Shown piece by piece: positions 12,224-23,608 of a stretch of DNA of 64,000 nucleotides. The translations under genes were made by a program, and so were the position numbers. Every line of letters starts with the position of its first letter. Position 1 is the stretch's first letter. The notes below the pieces were generated by a model. It saw only the letters and a list, made by a program, of their open reading frames with translations, did not search any database and was not told the DNA's origin. The stretch is from Selaginella moellendorffii (lineage: Eukaryota; Streptophyta; Lycopodiopsida; Selaginellales; Selaginellaceae), in contig NW_003314275.1 in NCBI RefSeq assembly GCF_000143415.4, positions 1,623,999 to 1,687,998 on the forward strand, read 5' to 3'.

Positions 12224-13770
12224 ATGGATTTGACGCGGAGGGAGCGGGCGATCTGTGAATTTGCCTTCCTTGCGTGTTTCTTCTTGTGCTCGGCTGCAGC
12301 TTCTTCTACAGCGGGTAAGCATTGCTTCGTTGCAATGTTTCTCATGCGATTTTCGTGCAATGCGTAGACGTTGTTTTGCGCAGCGGCGCCGATAACAGCC
12401 AGAAATTTAATCTTACCCTCGCAAAGATTATGGTGGAGTATGCATCAGCGGTAAGTTGATTGAGATATTTCGATAGAGCTAGAGGAGATTTGGGATTTTT
12501 CTTTCAGATCTTAATAGCTAAGGAATATTTCAGGTATATGTAGATGATCCGGCAGAGCTGTGGCAATGGAGTTGTGATCGATGTAACAGTCGGACGAAAG
12601 TAAGCTTTTAGTATTTCTCGCAAGAATTTCCTTTGCTTTCATCCTTCTTCTTTAAAGGGATTTGAGCTTGTGGATTTGATCATAGATGTCAAACATTGCC
12701 TTCAGGTACGTTAGACGCAACCTTTTTTTTTTTGTTTTCCGTCTTTTTCTTCGTCTAAATTTTTTCCTGCAGGCTTTCGTTGGCCTGGACAGAAACCTCG
12801 GAGCCATTGTCATGGCATTTCGTGGGACTCAAGAAAGCAGGTAATGTGGTTTTCCTTTCAGTATTTGCAAAAGAAACGAAGACAAACTTGCGTTGCGTAG
12901 CGTCCAGAACTGGGTGGAAGATTTATATTTCAGACAACTGGATTTTCACTATCCCGGATGCGTTGACGCAATGGTACTTGCAGTGGCATTTACGCTCTCA
13001 TTCTGACTTTGAGATCGTTCTTTTCCGAAGGTTCACCATGGATTCTACTCCGCGTACCACAACACAACGCTCAGGCCTCGTGTTCTCGCGGCTGCCCACG
13101 CTTTAGTTGGCCAACACAAAGACTTGAAGCTGATGATCACCGGACACTCCATGGGAGGAGCAATGGCAACCTTTGCTGCTCTGGATCTCGTGGTATGATC
13201 CTTTTTTCACATTTGGTCTCTGCGTAGCACTTTTAAGTTTTGGCTGCGTCTCAGGTGAATCACAAACTAGAAAACGTCCACGTTGTCACCTTCGGCCAGC
13301 CTCGAGTAGGCAATCCAGCATTCGCAGACTATTACAGAGCGATGGTGCCGGACACGATACGAATGACGCACGCTCACGACTTGGTTCCTCATTTGCCACC
13401 TTACTACCCGTTTTTCGGCGAGAGAACTTACCACCACTTTGCAACCGAGGTAAGACATATCAAGATTTGATTTCGCCGGAGCTGGCCCATCGCCCATCTG
13501 ACAATTTCTATCCAAAACAGGTTTGGATCTACAGCTGTGAAATGGACATCCTAACTTACGATGTTTTCCGCGTCTGCGACGATTCGGGCGAGGATCCAAC
13601 TTGTTGCAGGTAGAGAACAAAAAGAAAGAAAAGAAAGAGTTTGAGATTCCTGTTTTGATCTCGCGAGACCGCTGTGCAGATCGGTGGTAGGAAACAGCGT
13701 TTCGGACCATCTTATGTATCTCGGGGTGTTTCTCAAGGCGGAGCCTTTCCTGCAGCGACAAAGCTCGTAA
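12224..13770 (+). CDS. Class 3 lipase (alpha/beta hydrolase), probably secreted
   Basis: Fungal-type triacylglycerol lipase family. Ten short exons. The first encodes a signal-peptide-like stretch (CEFAFLACFFLCSAAASS). Later exons give MVEYASAVYVDD, WSCDRC, GFELVDLIIDVKHCLQ, AFVGLDRNLGAIVMAFRGTQES, NWVEDLYFRQLDF, the nucleophile elbow GHSMGGAMATF (about 13140), TFGQPRVGNPAFA, the catalytic Asp in THAHDLVPHLPP and the catalytic His in YHHFATEVW. The last exon (about 13679-13770) ends SVVGNSVSDHL...RQSS. The triad is complete. The exon 1/exon 2 junction (about 12313/12384) is uncertain because the simplest splice does not keep frame, so the true start may differ. Confidence 0.9.
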
Positions 13771-15309
13771 TGAGCTTGTACAGTATGTGTATAGAAACTA
13801 TTCTTTCTTTTCTCCTTTTTCTTTTTTTTTTTTGTGGAATCCACTATTGCGATTCTACTATTCTACTCTCTAAATCGTCCAGATTATTTTGATTCAAGTG
13901 ATAGTAGACAAACTTTCGATTAAACGCCTTTCGGACAATTCTAAGAAGCATGTGATCTTCCCAAAGCAGCAGACTTAGCAAAAACTTTGGCTGTCTTCGT
14001 ACAAACAGGGAGCCGTCACATATAAACGGGGCCGTTTTCTTTCTTTTTTTCTATTTCCCGTTCTTGCTGTTCCCGTTCTTGCTGTCCCAAAGTGGGGCCG
14101 TCAACCCGTCACTCGCGCCAAAAAGAAGGACTCGGGCCCCCACGGTTGACGTCACTGGCGGGCCCTGTCCTTGGCAAGCTTTACACCAGGACTTTAACCA
14201 GCGTTTGCCCAACTTTTCTGTTTTCTTTGCTTCGCCACCCTTCTCGTTCAGGTGTAAACATTTATCTGTGACACCTTTGTCCATATCCAAAACTCTTTTT
14301 CTTTCTTTTGTTTTCTCTTGTTTTGCCCTTGTTGTTGTGCCTTAGGCTAGCTAGTCCAGAAGAAAGAAAGACGGGAAAGCCCCACTGTTGTTTGATCTTG
14401 AAGTGCCACCACCCCTAAAGCGAGAGCTTTGATAACATTAGCACGTTGTGGTGGACCTCAACCTCACGCACCTCTCTACTTTGGCAAGTTTTGATTAGCA
14501 CACACACAGACCCAATGAGGATTTTGAAGTTTTGTGATCATTCTCAAAGAACTGTGTGGATCTTGGAAACAAAAGAGATAATATGAAGCTATGCTATAAG
14601 TGGACAAGAGCCTTTCTAAAATCTCAAACCTTCCACTTGTTAGCAGTTTGCTGCCACAGTGGTCCATCCCTGGCCCTTTGTATTGCACAGCAATAGTTTC
14701 CACACACCAAAAAAAAAAAGTTTTTGTATGTTGCTGTTGGTCCTGGGAAAAGCAAGCTACTGATCTTTTTCCCCATGAAAAAGATTTTTATTTATGTATT
14801 TATTTTGTTTTTTGTCTTTTCTTTTTTCTTTGCTTTTGCTTTGAATGGCTAGGGCCAAGGCCATTCATCATCAATCCATTTTCAAAATTCAAGTCCTGTG
14901 GAGATCAAATGGATGGCGATTGTCACTTGATTTCAGGCTTTGTCTCTTCTTGTTTATATTTTCTTACTTTCCACCGGCCACCTTGACGCTAATATAATGT
15001 TTCTGAACATTTTCATCAAATTATAATAATAATGTTATTATATAATGTACAAAACTTTCTTCTATTTTTCGTGTTCACAATAATTCTGGTTGCAGCAATA
15101 TTCCTTCTTTTTTTTTTCTCTCTGCTTCACCGTTACGGTCTCCAGTCCATCTGGCAGCAAAGTCAATCAGTCCCCATTATAAAAATCTGGAGATTTTTCC
15201 AAAGTTTGTAACACGGCAAGAGGAAATTCACGACGATCAGAGTAAAAAGAGAACTCGCAGGTACGAACCTGAGAGGTTCTCTGAGATGATATAACACGGC
15301 AATGGAAGC
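13771..15309. other. Intergenic region, no gene recognised
   Basis: It lies between the stop of the lipase gene and the stop of the HD-Zip gene, so it should hold two 3' ends. It contains T-rich tracts and short open stretches without family resemblance. No RNA gene is seen. Confidence 0.6.
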
Positions 15310-16330
15310 TTACGCCCATTCCCATGCCCACGCAAACGAGCTCCCCTGTTCACCACCACCACTTTGCGCTTCTTCCATGAGGCCTTGCTCGTCCCTACAA
15401 GAGCTCTCTTCCAGTTTGATATGTTGTTGCTGCTGACATTGCGGTTGCGGAGCTTGGCTGTGATGGTCGAGAGCTGGCGGCTCTTGATCGCGAGCAAGGA
15501 ACTCGTCGGCGTAGAGAAAGACGTGGTGCTGCTCGGCCTCGTTGCAATTGTAAGCAACAGTGGCGTCGGCTGTTGTCACAAGTGTCGCTGTTGTTAAGTG
15601 TTCTTGAATCGGGCTCTCAACTTCCAAAATCTCGCTGCCATCGCTGTCGGAGCAAAAGCTCCCCTCCTTCTTGGCGTCCATCATCGATATCGCGGCCTTG
15701 ATGTCAATGGCTTGTTGCGCACCGTCGAGCTGGGAATTGGTGGTGGAAGCAGGCTCCTCATGATCGAATTCCATCTTGGCGAGTTCTTCCGCGGCCTCCT
15801 GTTTGATGCTCTTGCCCGAGAAAGCTTGCTTGCGAGGATCATCCATGCGAAGCCTCAGCCGAGAGACCTGTTAGAAAACATTTCATATCAGTATGAATTC
15901 GTGGCTCTGGAAAGAGTATCATGCTTGAATTCCAGGAAAGAAGATCTACCTCGGCCTGGAGCTTGTCCCTCTCTTTGGCAAGATCCACGTAGCTCGCCTT
16001 CAAATCGTCATACTCCGACTTGAGGAGATCGTAGTCCTTCTCCAGCTGCTTGGTCTTCCACCTCGCTCGGCGGTTTTGGAACCACACGGCCACTTGCCTT
16101 GGCTGCAATCCAAGCTCCTTGGCCAGCTGAATCTTCCGGTCGGGCTCTAGCTTGTTCTCGATCTCGAAGTTCTTCTCTAGAGCCTTGACTTGCTCCACCG
16201 AGAGCCTCCGCTTCTTCTCGACGTGTTGAGCTATGGATTCGTCGCACAAATCATCGTCGCCAGCCTCCTCAGTGGAGGCCTCGAAAATTGGGAAGAGAGG
16301 ACGCTTGTGACAATGCATTCCTTCATCCAT
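15310..16330 (-). CDS. HD-Zip class I transcription factor
   Basis: Homeodomain-leucine zipper regulator that binds CAATNATTG-type sites as a dimer. Exon 1 (16330-15950) encodes an acidic N-terminus, the homeodomain starting [18 protein letters not shown] with helix 3 [19 protein letters not shown], and then the zipper with heptad Leu/Tyr spacing ([19 protein letters not shown]). Exon 2 (15867-15310) encodes an acidic and Gln-rich tail ending [10 protein letters not shown], typical of class I activation tails. Class II features (CPSCE) are absent. About 310 aa. The upstream region has a GA microsatellite at 16945-16988. Confidence 0.95.
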
Positions 16331-16944
16331 TCCTAGAAGAAAAAAGAACCACGCATGAGTGAGTGATTGGTATTCATGATAGTTGAAAGCTTGAAAGAGA
16401 AGAAAGAAAAGTAGGGAGAATCTTTAATTTGACAAAACCAAGAACTTGGAAGGAAGAATGGGAAATTTTGAGAAAAAAGGAAGAAAGTGTGAGCCTCTGA
16501 CCTTGGAATGCCAATGGAGAACACGATGCGATCACCGCCGCCAACCCATCCGCCGCGGTGCCACATTCCGGAGAGGCGAAAACATCAGCGAACAATCTGG
16601 GGGCTCCTGGCGATCCCATATTCGTCTCGCCAGTACGAGAGTGGGAAGAAAAGAAAGCCCTCGCTCGCTGCGCACTGCTCGACCTTGTCGCCAAATCCCC
16701 TCACATCACAAGAAATCTCCCAAGAAACGCAAATAATCGCTCTTAGACTGAGACTCTCGGGGAATCGATAGCAGGAGGAGACTCCCAGCACCGCGGGAGA
16801 CGAAATTCTTGCAAGAAAGAAAGTGGGACAAACCCCTAGAATCCACGCTGCAGCAAGCGATGCAGTGGGCCACTTGCTCTCTAAGACAACGCGCTACTCC
16901 ATCGCCATCGCCATCGCGAATTGGAAGCTCCACACAAGAAAGGA

Positions 16945-16948
16945 GGAG

Positions 16949-16985
<37 letters not shown>

Positions 16986-16988
16986 AGG
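16945..16988. repeat. (GA)n microsatellite
   Basis: Nearly pure GA dinucleotide run about 600 bp upstream of the HD-Zip start, probably in its promoter or leader. Confidence 0.9.
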
Positions 16989-18338
16989 CTCCCTCCAAGC
17001 TCAAACGCAAATGCGGCAAATGATCAAACAAATGGGCCTCTTTTAAAAAACTGGGGCTGCCCACGTCGCGGGTTCGAACCCCGGCGGAGCCGTTATTCCT
17101 CGCAGCATTTCGTCATCTTCAAGGACCAAAGAAAAATGCTTTGTGTTTCATCCCAAGTGACAAACCTGCCATTTCCTTTTAACACTTTTTCTTTGCTTCG
17201 CCACCTTTTTTTTTGCCCTAATGTTTACGAATGCGAAGGTCGCATTCGCGAACTTTAAATGCCTAACCATGTTGCCGGATTTTATATGGTGGCTTCACAT
17301 GTGGAGGTTGGGTTTGGGAGAATTAGTATTCAAATGCATGGATGTGAGACGTTTCGTGGATTTTTATAGAGTTTTACTAAGGGAGATAGATCTCCACCGC
17401 GTCACGGGCAAAACATCCCTTCTAGGTTATCAAAGAAGTTGGTAGGGTTTGCTCACAAGCCAATGGATGGAGACCCACTCCCATACAACCAAGCTTGGTT
17501 AGGACAAACCAGCAAAGATTTCTACTGTGCACGCAATTGACAAGCAGCACAAAGGGTTAGAAATGTATCCCTTCAAAAAAGGGGGGAAGCATGATGTACA
17601 ACAATGTGTGCTTGCTTGCATTGCACAAATTGTCCCCCACCCAATGCTCACAGATTTGATGAGAGCTCTACATTAGCCCTCTCAATGTCACCATCCTTGG
17701 AGCTCATAGATCTTGGAGCTCCCAATTCCTGGACCACACCACCTCCTTTTTCTCTCCTTCTTCCTTCCTTCTTCCTTCCTTCTTTTCTCCAGAGCTGGAA
17801 TTTTAGATTCTGGCCAAGTCCGGCCTCCGGTTCGATCCTCTCATCTATTTTATTATACAGAAGAACAAAAATAGATACAACAAAAAGAAAAGAAATAAAA
17901 CTGTTTGCTAGTCCAGCATTTACAAGCATTGGAAGTCTCCATTCTCCAATGCTATAAACAAATAGACAGTATCTATCCAACCAAGGCCACCACAAGATGC
18001 CAGCCTCCAAGGAAAAGGCCAGGTAAGTAAGGCGAGGTAATAATCATTAGCATTGTTTGTGCGTTGAGATTTGCTATGTTGCTGGTTTGTTTTTACCTTT
18101 TGTCGCCCCCCAGGTCAATCCTTTTTGTTGTCAGAGATAAAACAAGGGAAGGGAGGCTCTGGAATTCCGAGAAGATGCCTTTAAGGCATGGAAGATTATG
18201 CGGAGAATCTTGGGTAGTCCGCTTCCTTTTTCTTCTCTTGTATTTCTACACTTCGCATCATTTTTTCTCTTTCATTGATTCATGACAATTTAAGTCTCAT
18301 ACTTGGTATAGAACATCTTGGCACAATTAGTTTTGATC
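16989..18338. other. Intergenic region, no gene recognised
   Basis: Upstream of HD-Zip and downstream of SRT2. It contains an isolated tRNA-type B-box (GGTTCGAACCC at 17071-17081) without a matching 5' half and a TTCC-rich tract near 17760. Open stretches are short and show no domain. Confidence 0.6.
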
Positions 18339-20009
18339 TTACATTTTGCCTTGCGTCGATAAAAACCCGGACAAAACCTGGAAGTAAGTTACATCATGAG
18401 AGACTGGAGTGTTTGATCCACAAAACTCACATCACCAGCGGTGCTCTCGATCTTGAAGGAAGCAATCTCGTCGGCTCTAGTTTTTCCGACGTTGATTATG
18501 GCGATGGGAGAGCCTTGCTTATGAGCGGCACTGTGAACAGAGAGAAACGATTCACACAACTCAGGAAAAGGCTCCCACTTACCTCACAAGACGAAAGGCC
18601 GATAAAACCATTACAGACGAGCCAACGATGAGTAAAGCATCCGACTCTTGAACCATGCTTGCAGCAGCTCGAGCTCGATCTAAAGGAACGTTATCTCCGA
18701 AGAAAACCACCTGAGAAACAAAGCAACCGCGAATTAACCGAGAATGTCCTGGAGACGAACTAGTGTTTTCATTTTATCCAGGAGACACTCGAAGAACTTA
18801 CGTGAGGCTTCAAGTTTCCACCACAGGCCTGGCATGCCGGGATCTGGAAATCATCTCTGGAGAAGACGCTGTCGTCGATTTCTATGTCGCCATCCGGTCG
18901 CTGCTGCATTCCAAAGCTCGCATCCGACCCGACGGCTCCACCGCTTTCCACAATCTCCACGGCCGCTGCCCACTTGGTAGAAGCACGACAAAGTTATAAG
19001 CGTATGGATCAAGAACAAAAGAATGCATACCTCCAAGTTGAGAAGTTTCAAGCGGTCCTGGAAAGTTTGTCTGGGACTTAAATTGCCGCAGCTCAGGCAC
19101 ACGACTTGGTGCGTTGTTCCGTGCAGCTCGATGGGATTGCTCCCGGCTTTGTGATGCAATCTATGACGAAAAACGAGAAAAAACAGTGGAAGATGGTCGA
19201 TCGATGGAGAAATCTCATGAACGTTTTGGATCAACCTGTCAACGTTTTGCGTGATCATCCCCGTGGTTCGTGCGTCGTCTCCCTCGAGCTTTGCGAGAGC
19301 AATGTGACTTGGACCTGGTTGAGTTTGAGAAAATCGTCTCCAGCCAATGTAGCTGCGAGCCCAGTACCGTCTCCTGCTATAAGCGGACTTAAGAAATTCC
19401 TGGTAGAAGAAAAAAGAGAGAAGAAAATTCTTCAAGGAAAAACGTTTGGTTCGTTTATTTCTCTTTTACCTGGTGAGTTATTGGCTTGAAACCTGTGCTA
19501 TAAGCTCCTTGTGGACTGGCACCTTGAATACAGCAGCTATGAAAACCAAGAGATTTTTTTATTTTCTCTTTTTACCCTCTATAGTCTGGAATTCCAGACT
19601 CGGTGCTCACACCGGCGCCAGTTATCACGGCCAGCTTCTTGCTGGATTTGAAAGAACGCACCAAAAAATCTAAGATCGAAAGAATAAGAGAAATTCAGTT
19701 ACCTGTTTTGTAAGAAGTTGGAAAGGAGTTCATAGTCCCGGGAAGTGGGAGGAGCAGAGTGTGGGATGAGATTTCTATCGCCTGGAGTTTTAAATCTCAC
19801 CACCTCGATTCGGGTAGACAAGCATCTGGATTTGAATGGAAGCCAAAGCCTCGATGGAAAATCTGACAAGTAAAGCTCGAATTTTGCTTGCTGAAATCGA
19901 ATGGTTTACCTTGTCTTGGCAATTGGAACCTTGTTGCCTGTGGCGCAACGAATAATAAGAAGAAGGAAAACGTAAGACTTACCGGCGCCATCGCCCAAAA
20001 GCGTTGCAT
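18339..20009 (-). CDS. SRT2: NAD-dependent deacylase, sirtuin SRT2 (SIRT4 type)
   Basis: NAD-dependent protein deacylase; the plant SRT2 class is mitochondrial or nuclear. About nine exons. Core motifs in order: LAVITGAGVSTESGIPDYR (NAD fold, about 19600), SRRRYWARSYIGWRRF, GMITQNVDR with LHHKAG and ELHGT (catalytic His, about 19120), the first zinc pair CLSCG, then FGMQQRPDGDIEID, the second zinc pair CQACGG (about 18830), VVFFGDNVP, VGSSVMVLSAFRLV, and IAIINVGKTRADE. The last small exon ends VLSGFLSTQGKM at 18339. The order and spacing match the plant SRT2 class closely. The start at 20009 (MQRFWAMAP) is followed by poorly conserved leader exons whose splicing I could not fix. A second in-frame Met is at 19991. 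Confidence 0.9.
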
Positions 20010-22381
20010 CCCTAGGGCTGGGAGTATCAATTGGAAAAATTGTCGTACACTCTTAAGTAAATATGCAAAAAAGTATATTGTGATAATGTTGTTTACTTTT
20101 TGATGAGCATTTTAAAAATAAATAAGTCTTAAAGTTTTTATGTATCTAAATAAATTTTCTAAGTACAATAAAAAACAGTGAAGGTGAAACCTTACTTTAT
20201 AATCTTATAAAATATAAAATTATTCAAAATTTTCTCTTAATATAAGCTTATATAGTATTTTTGAGTATGATTTTAAATATAAACTTCTTCTATTGAAAAG
20301 ATTTTTAACAGCTATAAACATAAATTATAATTATATACAAAAGAAAATACATTTAATCATATAGTTTAATATAAATCTTACTTCCTAAAACTCACATTAT
20401 TATTTTAAGCAATGTATTATAAGTGCAGCCCAAAAAAGAAGAGAGCTCGATGGGACAGAAATAATAGTTTTCCTGATTTGTTAATGGGAAATTAAAATAA
20501 GAAATTAAATAGAGATTAACATTTATATTCCCTATGGTATACATACTCATTAAAGATTTGTAGTTTTTTTTTTTTGAAGGAAAAAGCTATATTAAATATT
20601 TTAAACAATCTACTATTTAATACAACCACACTTTTAAGAAATTTGGTAATTCATTATCAAAACTGTAGATTAATGTACTAAGTAGCTGAAAACATTCTAT
20701 TTATTATTTACAAAAGAGCTTTTTTATTTTTCCTAGATAAATTAACAAAAGTGCAAAGAATTAAATGCTAGTGACATGAAGTATATTAATAAGCTTTAAA
20801 AATAATTCATAAAGCTAAATTTATAAGATAGCAATATATCTGTACATGAAAATATTTGATATTTTATTTGCACTCTACATAAAAATCTTTTAATGAGATA
20901 TATCCACTTATAATCATGAATTTGGATGTAAAGTGCATAAATTCTATCTCAAATACTTGTATATTGTGTCACAGAACAATTATATTTTGAAAAGTATTAG
21001 TCATTTCACCAAATATTACCAAAAACTGACAAAAGAAAAGAAAAAAGAAAATAACTACTATAAAGATGGTTTTTAATGTCCAAAATTAATGTTATATACA
21101 TCTTGGTGTGCATATTATGTACTATATTAAAAAATAAACTGTCTGGCTCTCTCGAAAATCTCCCAGACGTCATTGCTTGCTTCAAATAATCACCCCTTTT
21201 TTTGGCATGTTGTGGCTGGAAAACAAACGCACCTTAGGCAGACAACTGCATGAATAAAAGTCATCTAGATCATTGTCTCTAGGATCCTTGCTTGGTACTA
21301 GAATTAAAGGTCAAACTTAAAAGTCCCTTCAGAGCACATTAAGTGGAATTCTAAAGGGAGAACCTATTCATGTACATTGACTGCTCGTTTGCCACCTTAA
21401 GTGAAAATCCAAAACCATGAACAAAAGATCATAGGAAAAGCAGGTTCCATTCATTTATATTTTCCATGTGCTGTAAATTAGTATATGTATATATGTAACC
21501 TGTTTTAAATCTTGTGGTACCCATCTAAACATAAGATCCCAACTCAGTATATGAAAAGTTGGTGAACTCGCACTACGTTTCTCCTTACTTTAGCTACCAA
21601 CAAGATTAAGCACTGCTTTTATATGAGAGAATTCTGCGCAGATACATAAAAGTTTTGTGAGAGTGTACCAGCGCCCATCTTGAAGCAGGATGGATGCAAA
21701 ATTGCAGTCTGAACTATCCATGCCTATTATTCTATCCTTTTCCGATTATTCGTAAGATCTCTGGTGTCGCATGCGAGACGTGGATTTGGCATCGCAGCTC
21801 CATGCATGTAATTTAATTGGGATGACAATGGTGGCGAGGAGAGTGTCTGTCTCCCCGTTCCAGTCCATGTCTTGCGTGCGAAACTCCGTGTAGGCAGACC
21901 GGGCAGAGTGGAATTTTCGTTTGGCCGCATCACCCAAGATGGATATGCCTCGAATGCAAACTCCTCCTGAATCATCCACAACCACAAAAGCAATGGGCAC
22001 TGTTTATCTGAAGAACAGGGGGACAAGAGTGTGAAAGGCATCCATTGCATTGGCCTCCAGTTGGGCACCCAATAGACCCCAAAAATATGCAAGCAGACAA
22101 CTAGGTGCTTGAACCAGAGCTATCTAAGCGGACCTCGTCCTTGGATGAAATAGCATAATATCCTTAAAGCCAGATTCTCCCACTTATAAACTCTTTGTTG
22201 TTTGAGATCATGTCGCTCCTTCCCACTTTTCTTGATTCGAACCAATCTGTTCAAGGTTGACATGTAAGAGAATTTGAATTTGAATTTGAATTTGATCTAG
22301 GAATTATAAATAAGCCGCCATAGCTCAATAAAATTTACAAAGGGTAACAAATACAGTTACAGCGCTTTACAAAATAGCTTT
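20010..22381. other. AT-rich intergenic region
   Basis: 20040-21700 is very AT-rich with short direct and inverted AT motifs and no open frame. 21720-22090 is less AT-rich and has two overlapping open stretches on the - strand (84 and 121 codons) that resemble no family I know. At 22268-22298 there is a short AATTTG hexamer repeat. No RNA gene is seen. Confidence 0.6.
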
Positions 22382-23224
22382 CTACCAGTCGCCGCCACCG
22401 AAGTCTCCACCACCAAAATCCCCACCACCATAGTCCCCACCACCATAGTCCCCACCATAGCCTCCATCGTAGTGAGCATCGTTAATCATATCTCCAACAA
22501 GTAAACCCCCCAGTAGCCCCGCGCCCAAACCGAGCCCAGCCCCGCCCATACCCATACCACCCCCGCCAAACCGGTTCCTTCTCGGGGGCATCATTGGCGG
22601 CATAACCGGGGCGCCGTACGCCGGCGGGTAGTACGGCTGCTGCTGCTGCTGGTACATTCCTTGCTGCTGGGGTGGATATCCCGCCGCCGGGGGATATGCC
22701 TGGGGACATGCCGAGGATGGCCCTTGCCCCTGTGGGTTGTAAGGGTAGGCCGTGGGCGCCGGCTGCTGTGTTCTTGACGAATTCCCCTGGAATTTCTCTC
22801 CGACCTTGACAGAGACGTGGATCGTGCCTTGCAATCGCCCCGATGGGCGCCGGACCTTGAAGGAGAGGGGCGCATCGCCGGAGCCCTTGGCGGAGATCTC
22901 CTGGAGGGGGATGTTGGCGCGCCCCACGATCGTGCTCTCGAGAAATCCCCTGTGGTAAATCTCCAGGACCAGGAACGCGCCCGGCTGCTGGAGCAATTGA
23001 TCCTCCACCGACAGCATCAGCTTCTCGTTCCAGCGAGGGTTCTTACCCGGCAGCTGCGACAGATTTGTGGACGCCTTGCGCGACGGATCCACCCACGCCA
23101 CCACGTACGTTTGCATCTTGCCGACGAGCTTCACATCCTTGAGATCCTCCGCCGAGATGGGCGTCACTTCGAGCATCCGGAGCTCCGTCGTCATCGCGAA
23201 ATCGATGGATTCTTCACCCTCCAA
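22382..23224 (-). CDS. SRC2-like C2-domain protein
   Basis: Intronless, 280 aa. Residues about 10-145 form a C2 domain (LRMLEVTPISAEDLKDV, YVVAWVDPSRKASTN, GKNPRWNEKLML, LVLEIYHRGFLEST, GRANIPLQEI), the calcium or lipid-binding fold of the plant SRC2 (cold-regulated) family. The middle is rich in Pro, Gln and Tyr (YPPQQQGMYQQQQQPYYPP). A Gly-rich hydrophobic stretch follows (GLGLGAGLLGGLLVGDM), then a tail of GGDYGGGD-type repeats ending GGDW. This layout is usual for SRC2 proteins, which act at ER and vesicle membranes. The start gives MEGEESIDFAM; an internal Met 10 residues later is possible. Confidence 0.9.
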   Translation of the reverse strand: MEGEESIDFAMTTELRMLEVTPISAEDLKDVKLVGKMQTYVVAWVDPSRKASTNLSQLPGKNPRWNEKLMLSVEDQLLQQPGAFLVLEIYHRGFLESTIVGRANIPLQEISAKGSGDAPLSFKVRRPSGRLQGTIHVSVKVGEKFQGNSSRTQQPAPTAYPYNPQGQGPSSACPQAYPPAAGYPPQQQGMYQQQQQPYYPPAYGAPVMPPMMPPRRNRFGGGGMGMGGAGLGLGAGLLGGLLVGDMINDAHYDGGYGGDYGGGDYGGGDFGGGDFGGGDW

Positions 23225-23608
23225 GCTATTTCTTTAAAGTCCCCAAAACCGCCATGGAGCACGCGTGACCGTCGATTTCGTGGAACCGTGAGAATTTGAC
23301 ACGTCAGACACTTGCGGACACGGATCGATACGCGGTGGCAGCATTTCACATGTCATTCATTCGTAGCGGTTCGATTCCTGATATTGACATTTCAAAGATC
23401 GTGGGATAGCCCATTTTGGAGCAATTCATTCTTTTAGCGGTTCGATTCCTGGCACTGATATTTTAAAAGCCCTAATTTTGGACATAAACACGACATTTCT
23501 TCCCTGTACAACGAAAGCAACCCAAGAGCAAAGGAACAACGCGGCCTTGTCGCAATCGCGAGAGAGATTCCCCAAATTCGCTATCGATTGATCGATCGCT
23601 GGCACCGA

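Noticed and set aside
17060-17095. tRNA-like 3' half with B-box GGTTCGAACCC
   Set aside because: No A-box and no acceptor or D-arm upstream; at best a tRNA fragment or short interspersed relic.
21727-22092. Two overlapping - strand open stretches (84 and 121 codons)
   Set aside because: No family resemblance, no splice partners and no clear codon pattern. Could be a relic but cannot be supported.
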